DNA of 64,000 nt. Origin: Imbricaverruca yamaguchii. Taxonomy: Eukaryota; Arthropoda; Thecostraca; Neoverrucidae. The translations under genes and the position numbers were made by a program. Position 1 is the stretch's first letter, and every line of letters starts with the position of its first letter. Below the pieces are notes generated by a model. The model was not told the DNA's origin. It worked only from the letters and a program-made list of their open reading frames with translations, and did no database searches. Location: contig JAOTOL010001598.1 in NCBI GenBank assembly GCA_034440575.1, positions 1,297,001 to 1,361,000 of the forward strand, given 5' to 3'. Of the stretch, positions 12,589-24,195 are shown piece after piece.

Positions 12589-12798
12589 CTGCATGTGATA
12601 GACGGCCTCTGGCCACAGACTGAGCGTTACAGAGTTCATGTCGGTGTAGAGGTGACCCTTGATGCCGCCGCCGCTGACCTCCCAGGTGACCAGGTACTCG
12701 GCCGGCGCGGCCGTCTGCCACTGCCAGCTGATCTCGGCCAGCACCATGTTGTCGTCGCGCGCCACCGACACGATCTCCAGCAGCCACGTGTCGGCAAC
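12589..12798 (-). CDS. Exon 5: FN3 domain 2
   Basis: A 70-codon exon between CTGTGCGCAG|GTT and ATGCAG|GTGAGA. It is the clearest domain in the window: AEISWQW (strand B with the conserved Trp), AEYLVTWEV (strand C), then VTLSLWPEAVYHMQV (E-F turn and strand F with the conserved Tyr). The domain finishes in exon 6 with the join YHMQ-VELTG. The acceptor side lies in an 83-bp tandem triplication, so two further acceptor copies occur at about 12881 and 12964. Using them would add 83 or 166 nt and shift the frame, so only the acceptor at 12798 gives the domain. Confidence 0.72.
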
Positions 12799-13015
12799 CT
12801 GCGCACAGAGAGGAGGCTGTTCACCATCACTGGCGGCGGCCGGACCACCGACACGGTCTCCAGCAGCCACGTGTCGGCAACCTGCGCACAGAGAGGAGGC
12901 TGTTCACCATCACTGGCGGCGGCCGGACCACCGACACGGTCTCCAGCAGCCACGTGTCGGCAACCTGCGCACAGAGAGGAGGCTGTTCACCATCACTGGC
13001 GGCGGCCGGACCACC
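12763..13015. repeat. 83-bp tandem triplication across a splice acceptor
   Basis: Three near-identical 83-bp units; the shared segment starting CAGCCACGTGTC occurs at 12781, 12864 and 12947. Each unit contains, on the minus strand, the intron 3' end, its AG and the first codons of exon 5. Confidence 0.85.
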
Positions 13016-13040
13016 CGTTCACCGAACTCCTGCCCGTCTG

Positions 13041-13094
13041 TTGGTTAGTCGTTTGGGCTTTGGGGCGCATCGACGTCATCGGTCGTGTAGCGCT
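13041..13094 (+). repeat. Dispersed hairpin repeat, copy 2 (intron 4)
   Basis: GGTTAGTCGTTTGGGCTTTG then GGGCGCATCGAC and GTCGTGTAGCGCTC. Outer and inner stem pairing is kept with a different loop. Confidence 0.45.
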
Positions 13095-14834
13095 CATCCT
13101 TCTACACGTCTCGACACAAATTGTGTGGGGATGCATGCGAATTGAAACGAATTCAGCGCTAAATTGTGATGGACGGCCGCATACAATTGGTGTCACGTGC
13201 AGTGAACTTAATGCTACTTACTTACTAATTCGATTTTAAGTTGGGGTAATGTGTGAATAAACAACGCCTTTCCGACCACTTCCGAGATTCGGCAGGAAGA
13301 ACTTCTGATTTTGCTGGCAGGTCGGATGAGGAAACGCTGGTACGGTGCGATAAATTGACTTCACAGTGAGGTGCTGTCACATTGTTATGGTGCACATTAT
13401 CACGGTGCACATGTCATGCCATATTGTCGTGGTGTACATTGTTGTGATATTGTCATGGTGCACACTAGAGAGGTCTCGCTTGCGATTGGACAAACGGCAG
13501 ATATTTCCTCATTTGGTGCACAAGTGTGCGATAAATCGCCGCTCGTGCAAACACATCACAATGTCACTCAAGGGCAACGGAAATCCCACATTGTCCCTGA
13601 TTTATACATCGCACTGCAGCCATGGGCCTCCTCCATGCTTCATGAAATTTACCATTACGCCCGTAGCATCACATCGAAAATATAAACCCAAGATCTCTCA
13701 ATCTGGCTTGTCCAAACCCGCACAACGACAACGACAGCCGGACAACTGCCAACTCAGCTGCGCCAGCAGGTGCAATGCGTCATCTCACAGTGGGCACGGC
13801 CGACAAACAGTGCGCGCGCCGCAAGACAAAAGAAATGCCGACGAAATTCAGCTCCGGCCGCGTCCAAATCTAAATCCGATGCAACACAGCCCACGGGCTA
13901 AACATCGCGCGTGCCGGCCCGGCCCGAATCCTGGTTGCACACGGCATCTCAGACACGGCTCGGCGGCGGTTCACATAGCTCTGCACTGGCGTTGCGTGCG
14001 GCACGCACGCGCATCTGAGTCACCGCCGTCCAGACAGAGGCGGCGTGCGGCGCGCGGCGCGACTGCCGCGGCGGCAAGTGCCCCAATTGCGCCGTAATCG
14101 TGTTCCGTGTAGACGAACGGCCGGCGCGTCTGGGAACCGCGGCCGCTGGAAGCGCGAGCGGCTCGTGCAATGACATTAGCGCCGCGGGAAGTTCCGTAAA
14201 TATAGCCCGGCGTGGCAGGCTGAATTTGATGTGAACACGATCCCGTGCCGGATGGGTTTATCACGCGATCGGCCGTTGCACATGAGTGCATGGCGGCGTC
14301 GCAAGTGAACCGTCTGACTCATATCATATCAATCGTCCGAATCAGTGGGAGGGGATGAAGCGGCGAGTGTAAATTTAATGCAGGCAAGTGCGATAGCATC
14401 GTGGTTTGATGCATTTATGAGCATTAAAAACACGAACCCCTGAAGGCTCGTGTTGATGAAGCATCGACGCCCGCCTGTACCGACAGGAGTCGTCAGCAAC
14501 GTGTCAATCACACCAATCAATCATCCGGTTATAAGTAAACATGCGATAATATACCGTGATCTGACCTTCAGATCGGCATCACGACTATCGAAAGTGAAAC
14601 GTTGCAGCGTATCAACACCGATTGGTTTGCTCTGACCTCGGAAGCTGGTTCAATTACGAGTGAAAGTGAATCGTCAGCTGTTCTCAGGCAGAATCGCCAC
14701 CATGCGGCGCTCTCCATTATCCGGCATTCTCCGGCGTGCTCCACTAGCAATGGAGGTACTAGTGGGGCACCCCGGAGTATTGGCAGCCGGTGCAGCATGA
14801 GCGAGAGGTGAGGTCACTACGCCTGTCCATCTGG

Positions 14835-15000
14835 CCTGAGGTAGTGTCACTACGATGAGTACCTTTTCGCCTGAGGTGGTGTCACTGCGGTGACCCTTCT
14901 AGCCTGAGGTGGTGTCACTACGATGAGCTTTCTGACCCGAGGTGGTGTCACTACCATGACCCCTCTGGCCCGAGGTGGTGTTTCTACGAGTGTCCACCTG
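14835..15000. repeat. 33-35-bp tandem repeat in intron 4
   Basis: Five diverged units sharing CTGAGGTGGTGTCACTAC, ending about 240 bp from exon 4. Confidence 0.75.
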
Positions 15001-15240
15001 CCGTGCAGCGGCACCTTCTGCAGCTAGTTAACAACTCAATCTGCGCCACCAGATCGGCCGGGTTCGGCGACGACGTGAGATGGCGCGAGATGACAAGTGA
15101 CGCGTCAGGCGGGCGGTGCTCCATTACCGGCCGCGTCGCCGGCGGCACCATCATACCTCACGTCGTCTCGCTCGGCGCGGCGACGAGACCATACTTTACG
15201 CCGTCTCGGTGCGGTGGCGAGCCAGTTTTTTTTGCCGTAC

Positions 15241-15429
15241 CTGCGCGTGGCGGCGAAGGTCGCCGCGGCCGGCCAGCCGCTCCGCCTCGGCGTCGCCCCG
15301 GCTCGCCGCCGGGCTGGTCGGGTGGTACACGGTCTCGACCTCGGACAGCTGCCCGAGCCGGGTCAGGGCGAGCAGACGCAGCGGCGTGCCCTGGCGCACG
15401 TTCACCAGCACCACGCTGTCGCCGGGCGT
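15241..15429 (-). CDS. Exon 4: end of FN3 domain 1 plus linker
   Basis: A 63-codon exon between the acceptor CTGCCGCAG|ACG and the donor CGCAG|GTACGG. It continues the FN3 fold of exon 3: VVLVNVRQGTPLRLLALTRL occupies the place of the canonical FN3 strand E-F turn (L-x-P-G-T-x-Y) and strand F, followed by GQLSEVETV for strand G. The last 25 residues are a charged Ala/Arg/Gly linker to the next domain. FN3 domains commonly mediate extracellular protein or heparan-sulfate contacts; no ligand can be named here. Confidence 0.6.
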
Positions 15430-15743
15430 CTGCGGCAGGCGTGGTCACGTGTCAGCGGCGGGTGTCGGAGCGCCGGCGGCCGGCCGCCCGGCTGCCAGCG
15501 CGACAGGTCAGAAGATTACGCGGCCGTAAAGCCCACTGGTGCGGCACACTGGGGGCGTGGCGTCCTCACGCTCGGTCGGGCGCTGCACAAACGGCGATGA
15601 CTATCTGGTTCACTATCGGGTGTAACCTGCGGCTGAACAGTGCAGACGTTGTACGAACTCAACCGCAACGACCGCGTGAGCGATTGCCGCCGATTTTGCG
15701 CGCGTCATCGCCGCCCGGCCGCCTTGCCACAGCAGCCACTCAC

Positions 15744-15971
15744 CTGGACCAGCTCCTTCCAGCCGTCGGCCGTTCTGGCCAGCAGCAGGAAGACGACGCT
15801 CGGCTCGTCCGACTGGGTCTGGCGCGCGCCGCTCTCCGGGGTGGTGGTCAGCGCCCAGCGCGCCTCCGACCGGCCGAACCACATGTCCAGCCGGTGGCCG
15901 GCCCGCAGCGCAGGTGGCGCCGCCAGCGGCGACGTGTGGAACTGGCAGGCTCGTCGGCAGCCGTCGCTCGC
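15744..15971 (-). CDS. Exon 3: WAP-like tail and start of FN3 domain 1
   Basis: The open frame ends at the donor GTCCAG|GTGAGT (intron from 15743). Two acceptors are possible in the same phase: CCGCAG|GCG at 15971 (76 codons) and a better pyrimidine tract CCCCTCAG|CGC at 16058 (105 codons, adding a very basic 29-residue stretch). I prefer 15971 because it joins exon 2 as PDC-ASDGCRRACQ, which resembles the end of a WAP domain (CCSNGCGHTCQ in anosmin-1). The rest holds the first strands of an FN3 domain, with conserved tryptophans in LDMWFGRSEARW and in ADGWKELVQ. Confidence 0.55.
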
Positions 15972-16789
15972 CTGCGGATCGGCCGACAGGCGTGCGCTCA
16001 GTACGGGCCGGCGCACGGTTCGGGTGGTGGGGCGGCGCACGCCGGTCGCGCCGCGGCGCTGAGGGGATGACGCCGCTGTTCGGACGGCCGGCAGGCTGAT
16101 CACATCTGCTGACAAGCCGGGCGACATGCACACCCCCATGGACAGCAGTCGCGGACGACGGATTAGGCTGGACATCCTCGCACGGACGCCTGGTGCACGT
16201 CATCCTCTCTAGAGAGGAAATAATTCATGATGAGGCTGCAGAAGCGGATGAGCGTGTCATCATTCTCAACGAGAAACAATCCTCTTGCAGTTGATGAGCT
16301 TTCATCTAGCACAGCTTACACGTCTTCTGACAACTCAATTCGGCTCAGACGACAAATACCGTTAAGAGAGCTAGCAGCTAAACACTGGATGTTCCAAACG
16401 GCGTACGCTGGCGCTCTCGAAGAACGTGTGCAATGGCAAAAGGATTGGTGATTGCATCGCCAGTTCTAGGTCAAAACTGGCTTAGTGAAGTAAGACCGGG
16501 ACGCCGGTTTGAATCGGACCACCTCCGCGAAGGGCACTTTTTTAACGACAGCACAATGGAATAATGGCCGGGCTTGGCTAATCGATATGTCTGGTCAGCT
16601 TTCCTTCGCCCACACACCATCACATATTCCGTCATTGTCTCGGTGTAAAAACCTGATGGACCCACTACATGTCGAACGCAGCTTTTACTATCGGTGAGCG
16701 TTGGGCTTAATGTGCTTTTAGAGCCAAGGTTTATTGGCCACGGTTGGGCAAGCGATCGGAACGACCCCCTCCCTCCCGTCTGACGATTC

Positions 16790-17320
16790 CAGAACGGCTC
16801 TCCTGTCTGGCGGTCCCGGAACGTCCCCTCCCCTTTGGCGGTCCCGGAACAGCCCCTCCCTCTGGCGGTCCCGGAACGTCCCCTCCCCTCTGGCGGTCCC
16901 GGAACGTCCCCTCCCCTCTGGCGGTCCCGGAACGTCCCCTCCCCTCTGGCGGTCCCGGAACGGCCCCGCCCTCCCGTCTGTGGGTCCCGGAACGTTCTCT
17001 CCCCTCTGGCGGTCCCGGAACGCCCCACCCTCCGTCTGTGGGTCCCGGAACGTCCCTTCTGCGGTCCCGGAACGTCCCCCCCCCCTCTGGCGGTCCCGGA
17101 ACGTCCCCTCCCCTCTGGCGGTCCCGGAACGTCCCCTCCCCTCTGGCGGTCCCGGAATGGCCCCACCCTCCCGTCTGTGGGTCCCGGAACGTCCCCTCCC
17201 CTCTGGCGGTCCCGGAATGGCCCCACCCTCCCGTCTGTGGGTCCCGGAACGTTCTCTCCCCTCTGGCGGTCCCGGAACGTCCCCACCCTCCCGTCTGTGG
17301 GTCCCGGAACGGGCGCAGGC
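16790..17320. repeat. 28-bp GC-rich array in intron 2
   Basis: About 18 units of the type GGCGGTCCCGGAACG plus TCCCCTCCCCTCT, mixed with a longer variant containing CCTCCCGTCTGTGGG. All six frames are open for more than 180 codons because of the repeat, not because of a gene. Confidence 0.9.
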
Positions 17321-17584
17321 CGTCCCGACGCCGGCGCAGCCACATTGCCACGTGCATGCCAGCCGAGACAATTAAACTGTTCCGACCAACAATAAGCTGG
17401 CTGTTTGCCCTTGGATGCAGCGACACTGACAGATTTGACGGCCAATAAAGCGAGTGGACGGCCGGTTTTATTGCCGGCCGGCCGACGGCGAGCCAGCGAG
17501 GGGTCGGACGGGCGCCGGCGCGCTCTGCGCTGATTTACACACGGGTCAGCGAGTCACGACGGGCGCCGAGCCGGTCCACTCACT

Positions 17585-17890
17585 CTCACTTCTGCACACG
17601 ATCACACGGCCTCACGGTCACACGGCCATCCGATCACACGGTCACACGATCGCACGGCCATACGATCACACTGTCACACTACCACACAATCACACGGCCA
17701 CACGATCACACGGTCATACCATCATACGGTCACACGGCTACACGATCACACGGCCACGTGGTAACACGGTCGCATGATCACACGGCCACTCCCTTGTACA
17801 ATCACACGGCCACACGATCACACGGCCACACGGTCACACGGCCACACGATCACACGGCCACACGGTCACGTGATCACACGGTCATACGAC
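17585..17890. repeat. CACACGG-type short tandem repeat in intron 2
   Basis: Degenerate 8-9-bp units CACACGGTC, CACACGATC and CACACGGCC. It ends about 120 bp from exon 2. Confidence 0.85.
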
Positions 17891-18013
17891 CACGGCGGGC
17901 AGGCCAACGCCGGTCGTCGTTAGTCTAATTAGCCGCCGGCCGGCCGGTCGCCGGCGCCCGGCACGGTGAGGCAACGTGGCCGCCGGTCACTTGCACAATC
18001 TGGCAGCACTTAC

Positions 18014-18091
18014 ACAGTCTGGCAGCTGGCTGCAGGCGGTCGGGTGGGCCGCGTCGAGGGCGTGGTGGAGCGAGCTGCACTTCTCCCAGCA
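18014..18091 (-). CDS. Exon 2: cysteine-rich segment
   Basis: A 78-bp exon of 26 codons between an acceptor ending TGTGTTCGCAG and the donor TGT|GTAAGT. It reads CWEKC, then a hydrophilic stretch, then ACSQLPDC. Joined directly to exon 1 it gives RCRAMCLDECWEKC, an even C-x3-C-x3-C-x3-C series that fits a disulfide-rich helical segment and supports the direct join. Human anosmin-1 has a related arrangement (CSKCLEPC). Because the exon is short and found by cysteine content and splice sites, it is less certain than the FN3 exons. Another small cysteine exon could lie in the 7.5-kb intron upstream. Confidence 0.45.
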
Positions 18092-19029
18092 CTGCGAACA
18101 CACGAGGTCGTGTCATTAGCTGACGTCAGCCGGCCGGGAACGGTGGCTGTTACGATTCGGGTCATGGTTACGAGGCGTTTGTCGAGTGCACCGGCGCCGG
18201 CCGCGGGCGCCGGCCGACGCCGCGTACGTGCCCACGTCTGCGCTGAATGCCGACCACCCTCTCGAGCTGGGCGCCCCCGAGTCGCGAGGTGGCGTTCGCC
18301 GCAGCACCGGCGGGCGAAAGGTGTCGCTCTGACGTCACCCGGGTGGCCACGTTCCGGCGATGAGCGTGATTCCGCCTCGGCCAGCTTACCGGCGCGTCCC
18401 CGCTGGCCGGCCGAACGTCAATCCGTTCGAATACGACGCACGACTGACGGCTGCGAGGCGGTCGCGCCGGCTTTGATCCCACGCACCGATAATATCCTGT
18501 CCGGCCGGCCACTGCGGCGACAGAACGTGACTGCGGCAATGCGGCGAGGCGGTGTGGCATTAGCCGGCGCGCAGCAGTAATCAGACGGCCGGCCCGGCAA
18601 TCACAAAATTGCCGGCCTGCGCCGCACGTCGCGCTTGTTTGCTCTGGAAAGCTGGCCACGTCAGGCTCTGACAGGTAAACAGACGCTGGCCGGACATCGC
18701 GCCGCCGGCGCACGCACCAGTTCCGCTTAGCATATCGCGCCGGCGGCGAGAGGGGCGCCGGCCGCCTGGGCGCGGGCGCGGCGCCTCCGCCTCCGCCGCC
18801 ACGACGGAGCGCCGCCGCGCCGACCGGCGTAATTGCGCCGGGGCGCGCCGGTGTGCGTCGCGAAGGGCGGCCGGCCGCCGGCCGCGGCTGAGACTATGGC
18901 CGCTGCGGCGCCGGCGGCCCGCGGGCGGCCGCGGCGCAAATTACGCGAGCCGACCGAGAGCCCAGCTGGCGCGGGCACCGGCCGCGCCGCGCTGTTAATC
19001 TCGCGCCTTGATTAGCGTCACCCGGCCGC

Positions 19030-19150
19030 CACCGAGCGGCGACTACCGTGCGGTCATCGGACCCCGGCCGAGTGGCGACTACCGCCCGAGTGGCGACTAT
19101 CACCCGAGTGGCGACCATTTCTCGAGTGGCGACTACCACGCGGCCACCGG
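19030..19150. repeat. 18-bp tandem repeat in intron 1
   Basis: Five to six units of CGAGTGGCGACTACC type. Confidence 0.75.
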
Positions 19151-19580
19151 GCCCCGCAGCGCCAGCCGCAGGCCTCGTGAGAGCCGCCGGCGACGATGGC
19201 GGCACGACGGCTCGTATCTTGGCGGCCGACACGATCGCGTCAAGGATGGCAGCCGGCGCGGCGACTGACGGCCGCCTCAGTCAGCGCCGGCCGGCCATTT
19301 GCCGGCGACAGCAGGCCGACGCTATCGCAAAGCCGCGAGATTAATATAATACATGGCCGTTAATGGCACGGCCAGGGTCGTCTCGCTCGGCCGCAATCTC
19401 CGCGGCGAGATTTCTTATTTTACACCTCATCAGCGCCGAATGGAATTAGCGCCGTCTGCCGGCAGTGACAAATTGCGCGGCGTCCCCCGCCGGCCGCCAC
19501 AAGAAGACTCACGCCAGGACACGGCGCGCCGATGATGGTAGCCGAGGGGGAGGGGAGCGGGAGGGGAGGGGGAGGGAGGG

Positions 19581-19800
19581 AGTAGCCAAGGTAGTCTAGC
19601 GGTGGAGAGCCTGGAGTATTCTAGCAGAGGGGGGCGGCGGGGAGTAATCGGGTGCCCACCGCTGAACCGAAAGATTGCGGGTTCTGGTTCCACATGTCGC
19701 TACTCTTTGCCCGCGACCAATCGGCGTGAGAGATTGGCCAGAGATTGGCCACGCCGTTTGACCCAAACGCGTCGTAAAACCAATAGCCACCACCACCACT
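19581..19800 (+). mobile_element. tRNA-derived SINE, copy 3, with expanded head, in intron 1
   Basis: Third member of the family, antisense to the host gene. The body (GCCCGCGACCAATCG) and tail (CGTCGTAAAACCAATAGCC) match the other copies. The tRNA-like head carries about 55-60 extra G-rich bases between the A-box and B-box parts. No clear target-site duplication was found. Confidence 0.65.
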
Positions 19801-20205
19801 GATGATAGGGGAGGCCGAGTCTGCAGTCATGTACCGAGTCACGCGTGACGGCTGCAACTTCGGAGTTTAAGGGCGTATTGACTGTGTCGGTCATGCAGCA
19901 CTTAGCAGCTTCGGGACACGCGTCGCCACCAGGGAAAGACATCACAGATGCGTGCGCGTTTTTTGCGCAAATGCTTACCGGCACACAGAGAGCGTTCCGT
20001 AGGCAGGCATTGTGGGAATCCGAGAAACCGACGTTGTACTGTAACGAAAGGAACGCCATAGTCAGCGTTCAGACAGGAATGCTCGTATGATAACACATTT
20101 TTCCCTGCAACGCTTCCAAGTGTACATACAACGCAATAAACAAATACACACATCCATGCATTGATACATACATGCACATCGAAAGGCATACACTCATACT
20201 ATGTA

Positions 20206-20223
20206 TATATATATGTATGTGTG

Positions 20224-20308
<85 letters not shown>

Positions 20309-20312
20309 ATGT
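20206..20312. repeat. TA/TG microsatellite in intron 1
   Basis: Alternating blocks of (TA)n and (TG)n. Confidence 0.95.
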
Positions 20313-20409
20313 GTGTGCATAGCATGACCCCATGTGAACAATTGGGCATAAACCATGAAGAGCGTACGTGATCGCTCATCTCCTTCGTTCCCTCTCCCAG
20401 TACTCAGTT

Positions 20410-20452
20410 CTTTATTTGGGCTGTAGGGCGCAACGGCAACTATGGCCGTGTA
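20410..20452 (+). repeat. Dispersed hairpin repeat, diverged copy (intron 1)
   Basis: TATTTGGGCTGTAGGGCGCA followed by an ACGGC/GCCGT inner stem. The outer closing strand is poorly preserved. Confidence 0.35.
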
Positions 20453-20734
20453 ATACAATGCTCCTCAAAATTGGTACCGATGCTTAAAGTGAGGATCAGT
20501 CAACATATTTTTTCCAAAGAAGATAAGGATATGTATATTTTTCGTTATTCACTCACAGATCCAGAAGAACTTTGATGATGTAGAGAACTAGCCAAAAGAG
20601 TATTTTTCTGAAATATTTGGGCCTCTATGTTCATTGATGTTTGTGCCAATACCCTTCAGTTCTTTGTAAAGACATGGTTGTAGTAAACAATTCAAGAATA
20701 TTAAGATTCACAAATTCAAAGTTTTCATACATAG

Positions 20735-20782
20735 TTATTTGGGCTTTAGGGCGCATAAAACATGTTGATCATATATCGCCCA
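20735..20782 (+). repeat. Dispersed hairpin repeat, copy (intron 1)
   Basis: TATTTGGGCTTTAGGGCGCA ... TCGCCC, with inner AACATGTT pairing. The family lead-in is retained. Confidence 0.45.
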
Positions 20783-22336
20783 GAAGTTTTCATACCTAGT
20801 GTTTAAATCTATTTCACAGGCGCATGGACGTCCCAAGAAGAGGAGAACCCATTTCATTTCCTTACACGGCTAATGCTCCGCCTCGTAGAAGTGGGTTTAT
20901 GGCCTCCCCTTAGTCACTGCCCCATCCCTTGGGGTAAGCCTTCCCCAGCAATTGGTACGTGTCACGTGGTCAGTTCCAAGCTACAACGGTCGTCTGCTCT
21001 CCACTTGAATGCATCACGCGTGAAAATCTAGGCACAATCGCTCACGATTTCGTGCAAGATGCACCAAGCTCGACAAATGTATGCACATACAGACACAGGT
21101 ATATAGATGCGCACACACTGCATTCTGGATTCGCAGTCTGTAGGTGCAAGCTTCACGCTGGGCTCCGCCCGACACAGCACCGATCCTTCCCTGGCGTCGC
21201 ATTCGTAAACCGTCCAGATCTGGACGAGAGAGCGCGCGCGGGCCGGCCTCGTCCGCCGTCCATGGCCATTGTCCATTCGCGGCGCATCGCTCTTCGCGAG
21301 GCGAGTACCGCCGGCCGGGCCGCCGGCCTCCCGCCGCCGCCGCCCGGGGCGCGCAATAAAACAGCAGTCGGCCGGCACGATATCATCTCGCTCGAATTAC
21401 GACGCCGGCCGGCCACCCGAAGCTGCTTGGCGGCCGCGGGCGCGCCGTCGAATCAGCCGCGCACGCAACGGCGCGCCGGCGGCGGACGGGCCGCGCCGCG
21501 CCGCCACCGCCGGCCGGCGCGGCCGCCGCTCCCGCTGCTGCCGTGCACAATGGAGTCGCGACCCCGACCGCGCCGCGTACGTCTCTCTCGCGCCGCGCCG
21601 CCCCCGCTGCGCCGGCGGCCGCCTCCCGCGTCGAGGGCGGCCCTGTTTGCTCTCGGAAATACGGTCCCCTCTATCCAGTCGGCAGGCGGGCCACTGTTTT
21701 GACGCTAATCTCTCATTTGATCATCGGTCCGACCGAGCGCCGGGCGGGGCGCGCCTCCGCGGTGGCGCGCACCGCGTCAGATGCTATCTGGTGCTGTTGT
21801 TTTGTGTCGCGACGCAGTCCCCGCCAGGGATGGGCCGCTGTGCAGCGTTGCAGTTTCAGGTTACCCACTGGTGTCGCATTGCAGTCTCCGTTCGCCTCGA
21901 GCACCTTTGAGCAGTTGTCATGGTAGGCTCGGCATCTGTGATTTTGCTTGGCTGCCTGGTCATGTGTAGGGACGCTGGGTACGTCTACCTCTCCAAGAAT
22001 GTCTGCCCTCAACAATTACGTCCATGGATGTATGCTAGACAAAAGAAATACCTTCATGGAAAATTGGGTAATTGTCCCCCACGTGAGAAACAAGGCCGTG
22101 TGGCTACTGTACAATGTGGGAACAATTTAGCATTAATCCAACGCAAGGGCAGACCCAGCCAACCGTATCGGGGAGGAGAGAACGTAGAGGAGTCGTGAAG
22201 ATGTACGAAATGCTGAATCAAACCAAATCTGGTTGACAGCCTCGAACACATCTGGATTTTTAACAACACGAGATCAACCATCTCTTCCAACTTTTGTCAG
22301 TCATTATTTTGTACACCCCGAATTTGAATAACTGCT

Positions 22337-22392
22337 TGGTTGGTTATTTGAGTTTTAGGGCGCATCGACCAGGTGTGGTCATTTAGCGCCCT
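22337..22392 (+). repeat. Dispersed hairpin repeat, copy (intron 1)
   Basis: Best match to the copy at 6281: GGTTATTTGAGTTTTAGG, then GGCGCATCGACCA, a short loop, TGGTCATTTAGCGCCC. Confidence 0.55.
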
Positions 22393-24099
22393 GGAATAAC
22401 TGCAACAAAGTAAACTCATTTAACTCAGCTATACTGGTGCATCATGCAACTTAAATTCTGTCCCGGTTTCCTTGCTATGGGAACAGCTATATGAATTCCT
22501 GTTGTACTGATCCAAAATGTCGTGATATACTGCTGATTCAGCGTGCCATGACGAGGTTTTCTTTCTGTCGTGAAGAGCCGTGGGAGAGGCGTGAGCCATT
22601 ACTGAAGTTCTGCGATGCGGTCGTGAGCAAATATCACGGGAGGTGTGGAATGGTCGTGCCGGGTTAATGTGAAGGCCAAGGTACCGTGAGTGATTATCGT
22701 GAAGGGCAATGGAGTGATGGCGAGTGGTTATCGACGTTCTTCCACCTTGTCGACTGTGAGTTATCGCCTATCATTAGCACCACACTTAGGCGACCAGTTT
22801 TCCACGCAGGCCTCCTGATGGCCCGATTTGGCAACACTCGACTCCCTTCCACCACTGTCACTGGTGGCAAAATGGGCCCCGTACGGCCGCGACTTGACTG
22901 AAAGGAGGGGCCAGCTGAAGGGTCTCCGATGAAATAAAATACCCAAAAATACTCGGCATGGTAAATGCACTGTAGATTTGTCGTGTGCGTGGCACGAAAA
23001 GCACTGCAATTCGCAGCGCTTCCAGCCAGTACGATGTTCGCACGCGATACAGCCGCCTAACTTGTCCTTCGAAGTGCAAAAAAAGCCCATGCGGACGGGC
23101 GCGCGGCTCTATCCGGGCATCTACAGCGCTCCGGTCGGTCGCATCGCAGTCATTAGTATGAAATCACGACCGGCCCAAGGTCAGCTGCGCGCGCCGTGTC
23201 GGTCGATCTGGCGGCCGATCTAAAAATGCGCGTCCAGTCCGGTGGCCAGCGTTGCAGTCGTGGCCGGCGGATTTGCGCGGCCGGCCGGCGGCGTACAGTC
23301 TCGCGCCGCGAGCAGCGTACAGTCTGGCGGAGGCGGCGGCCGACCAGCGCCGTCGGTTCCGGGCCGGTTCCATTTGTCAGCCCGATCGGCATGACGGACG
23401 GTGGCCGCGACAGCGCCGGGCACATTAGGCCGGGCGACTGAACGCCGCTCAATGCCAGACGCGGCCGTCGCCTGCGCGCGGCGCGGCGCGGCCGCACGCT
23501 GAATGGCGCCGCGTCTCTTTTGGCCGGCTTTTGATGCGGCGCGATATTGTCCCGGCTCGGAGGGTCGCCGCGCCCGCCGCCCGCACTGCGCTGGGAAGGG
23601 TGGCCGTCGCGTCGGCCCCCCGCCGCGAGCGCGGACGTTTACGGCGGGTGCCGGTGACAAACGCTCGCCGGAAGTGTCCGGCCCGCTTGGGGGCACGGCT
23701 GGTGACGTGGCTGGCCGGCGAGGCGGCTCGCTGCCAAAACGGCTCATGTTCTCGTCATCCAGGCGCAGTCGGATGCGCCGCGTCGCCACTCGATTTGGAT
23801 GCACCGGCGCCCCGTCGCCGACATATCGAATTGGCAGGCCCAGTGGCAGCGGCGCGACGGCGTATCTGAGTCATCTTACACTGAGACGCGAGCGCCACCA
23901 CAGAGCTGGACTGTGGCGGACCGAGGAGCCGGCTCTCGCAGACGTCGCCGCTTCGACAGTCGCTCCAGTTTCTCTGTACCCCGGAGAGGTACAGAGCCGC
24001 ACCCAGGGTAAGGCCGCCCGTCGCCAGATCTCCAGCGGCGATAGCGCCAGCTGATCCTTTCTCAGATGTCTAAGCGGATTCGCGACTTTTAAGTTTCCG

Positions 24100-24195
24100 G
24101 CGAATGCGCCTGTGCCCGCGCCTGTGCCCGTCCCCTACGCCTGACGCTTGTGCCCGCGCCTGACGCCTGTGCCCGCACCTGACGCCTGCATCTGC
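24100..24195. repeat. Short tandem repeat in intron 1
   Basis: Four to five units of GCCTGTGCCCGCGCCTGA type, about 20 bp each. Confidence 0.65.

Noticed and set aside
13366..14097. 243-codon plus-strand frame
   Set aside because: Arg/Pro/Ala-rich tail typical of random GC-rich sequence; no domain and no splice support.
15003..16070. 355-codon plus-strand frame over the exon 3-4 region
   Set aside because: It is the GC-rich shadow of the minus-strand exons; the minus-strand reading has FN3 signatures and matching splice sites.
16471..17448. Long frames such as RSGTARGEGTFRDRQ repeats
   Set aside because: Produced by the 28-bp intronic array on both strands; no conserved domain.
22761..23090. 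Cysteine-rich minus-strand frame (CIACEHRTGWKRCELQC) as a missing exon of the FN3 gene
   Set aside because: I found no acceptable acceptor and donor pair around it and the frame runs into low-complexity sequence.
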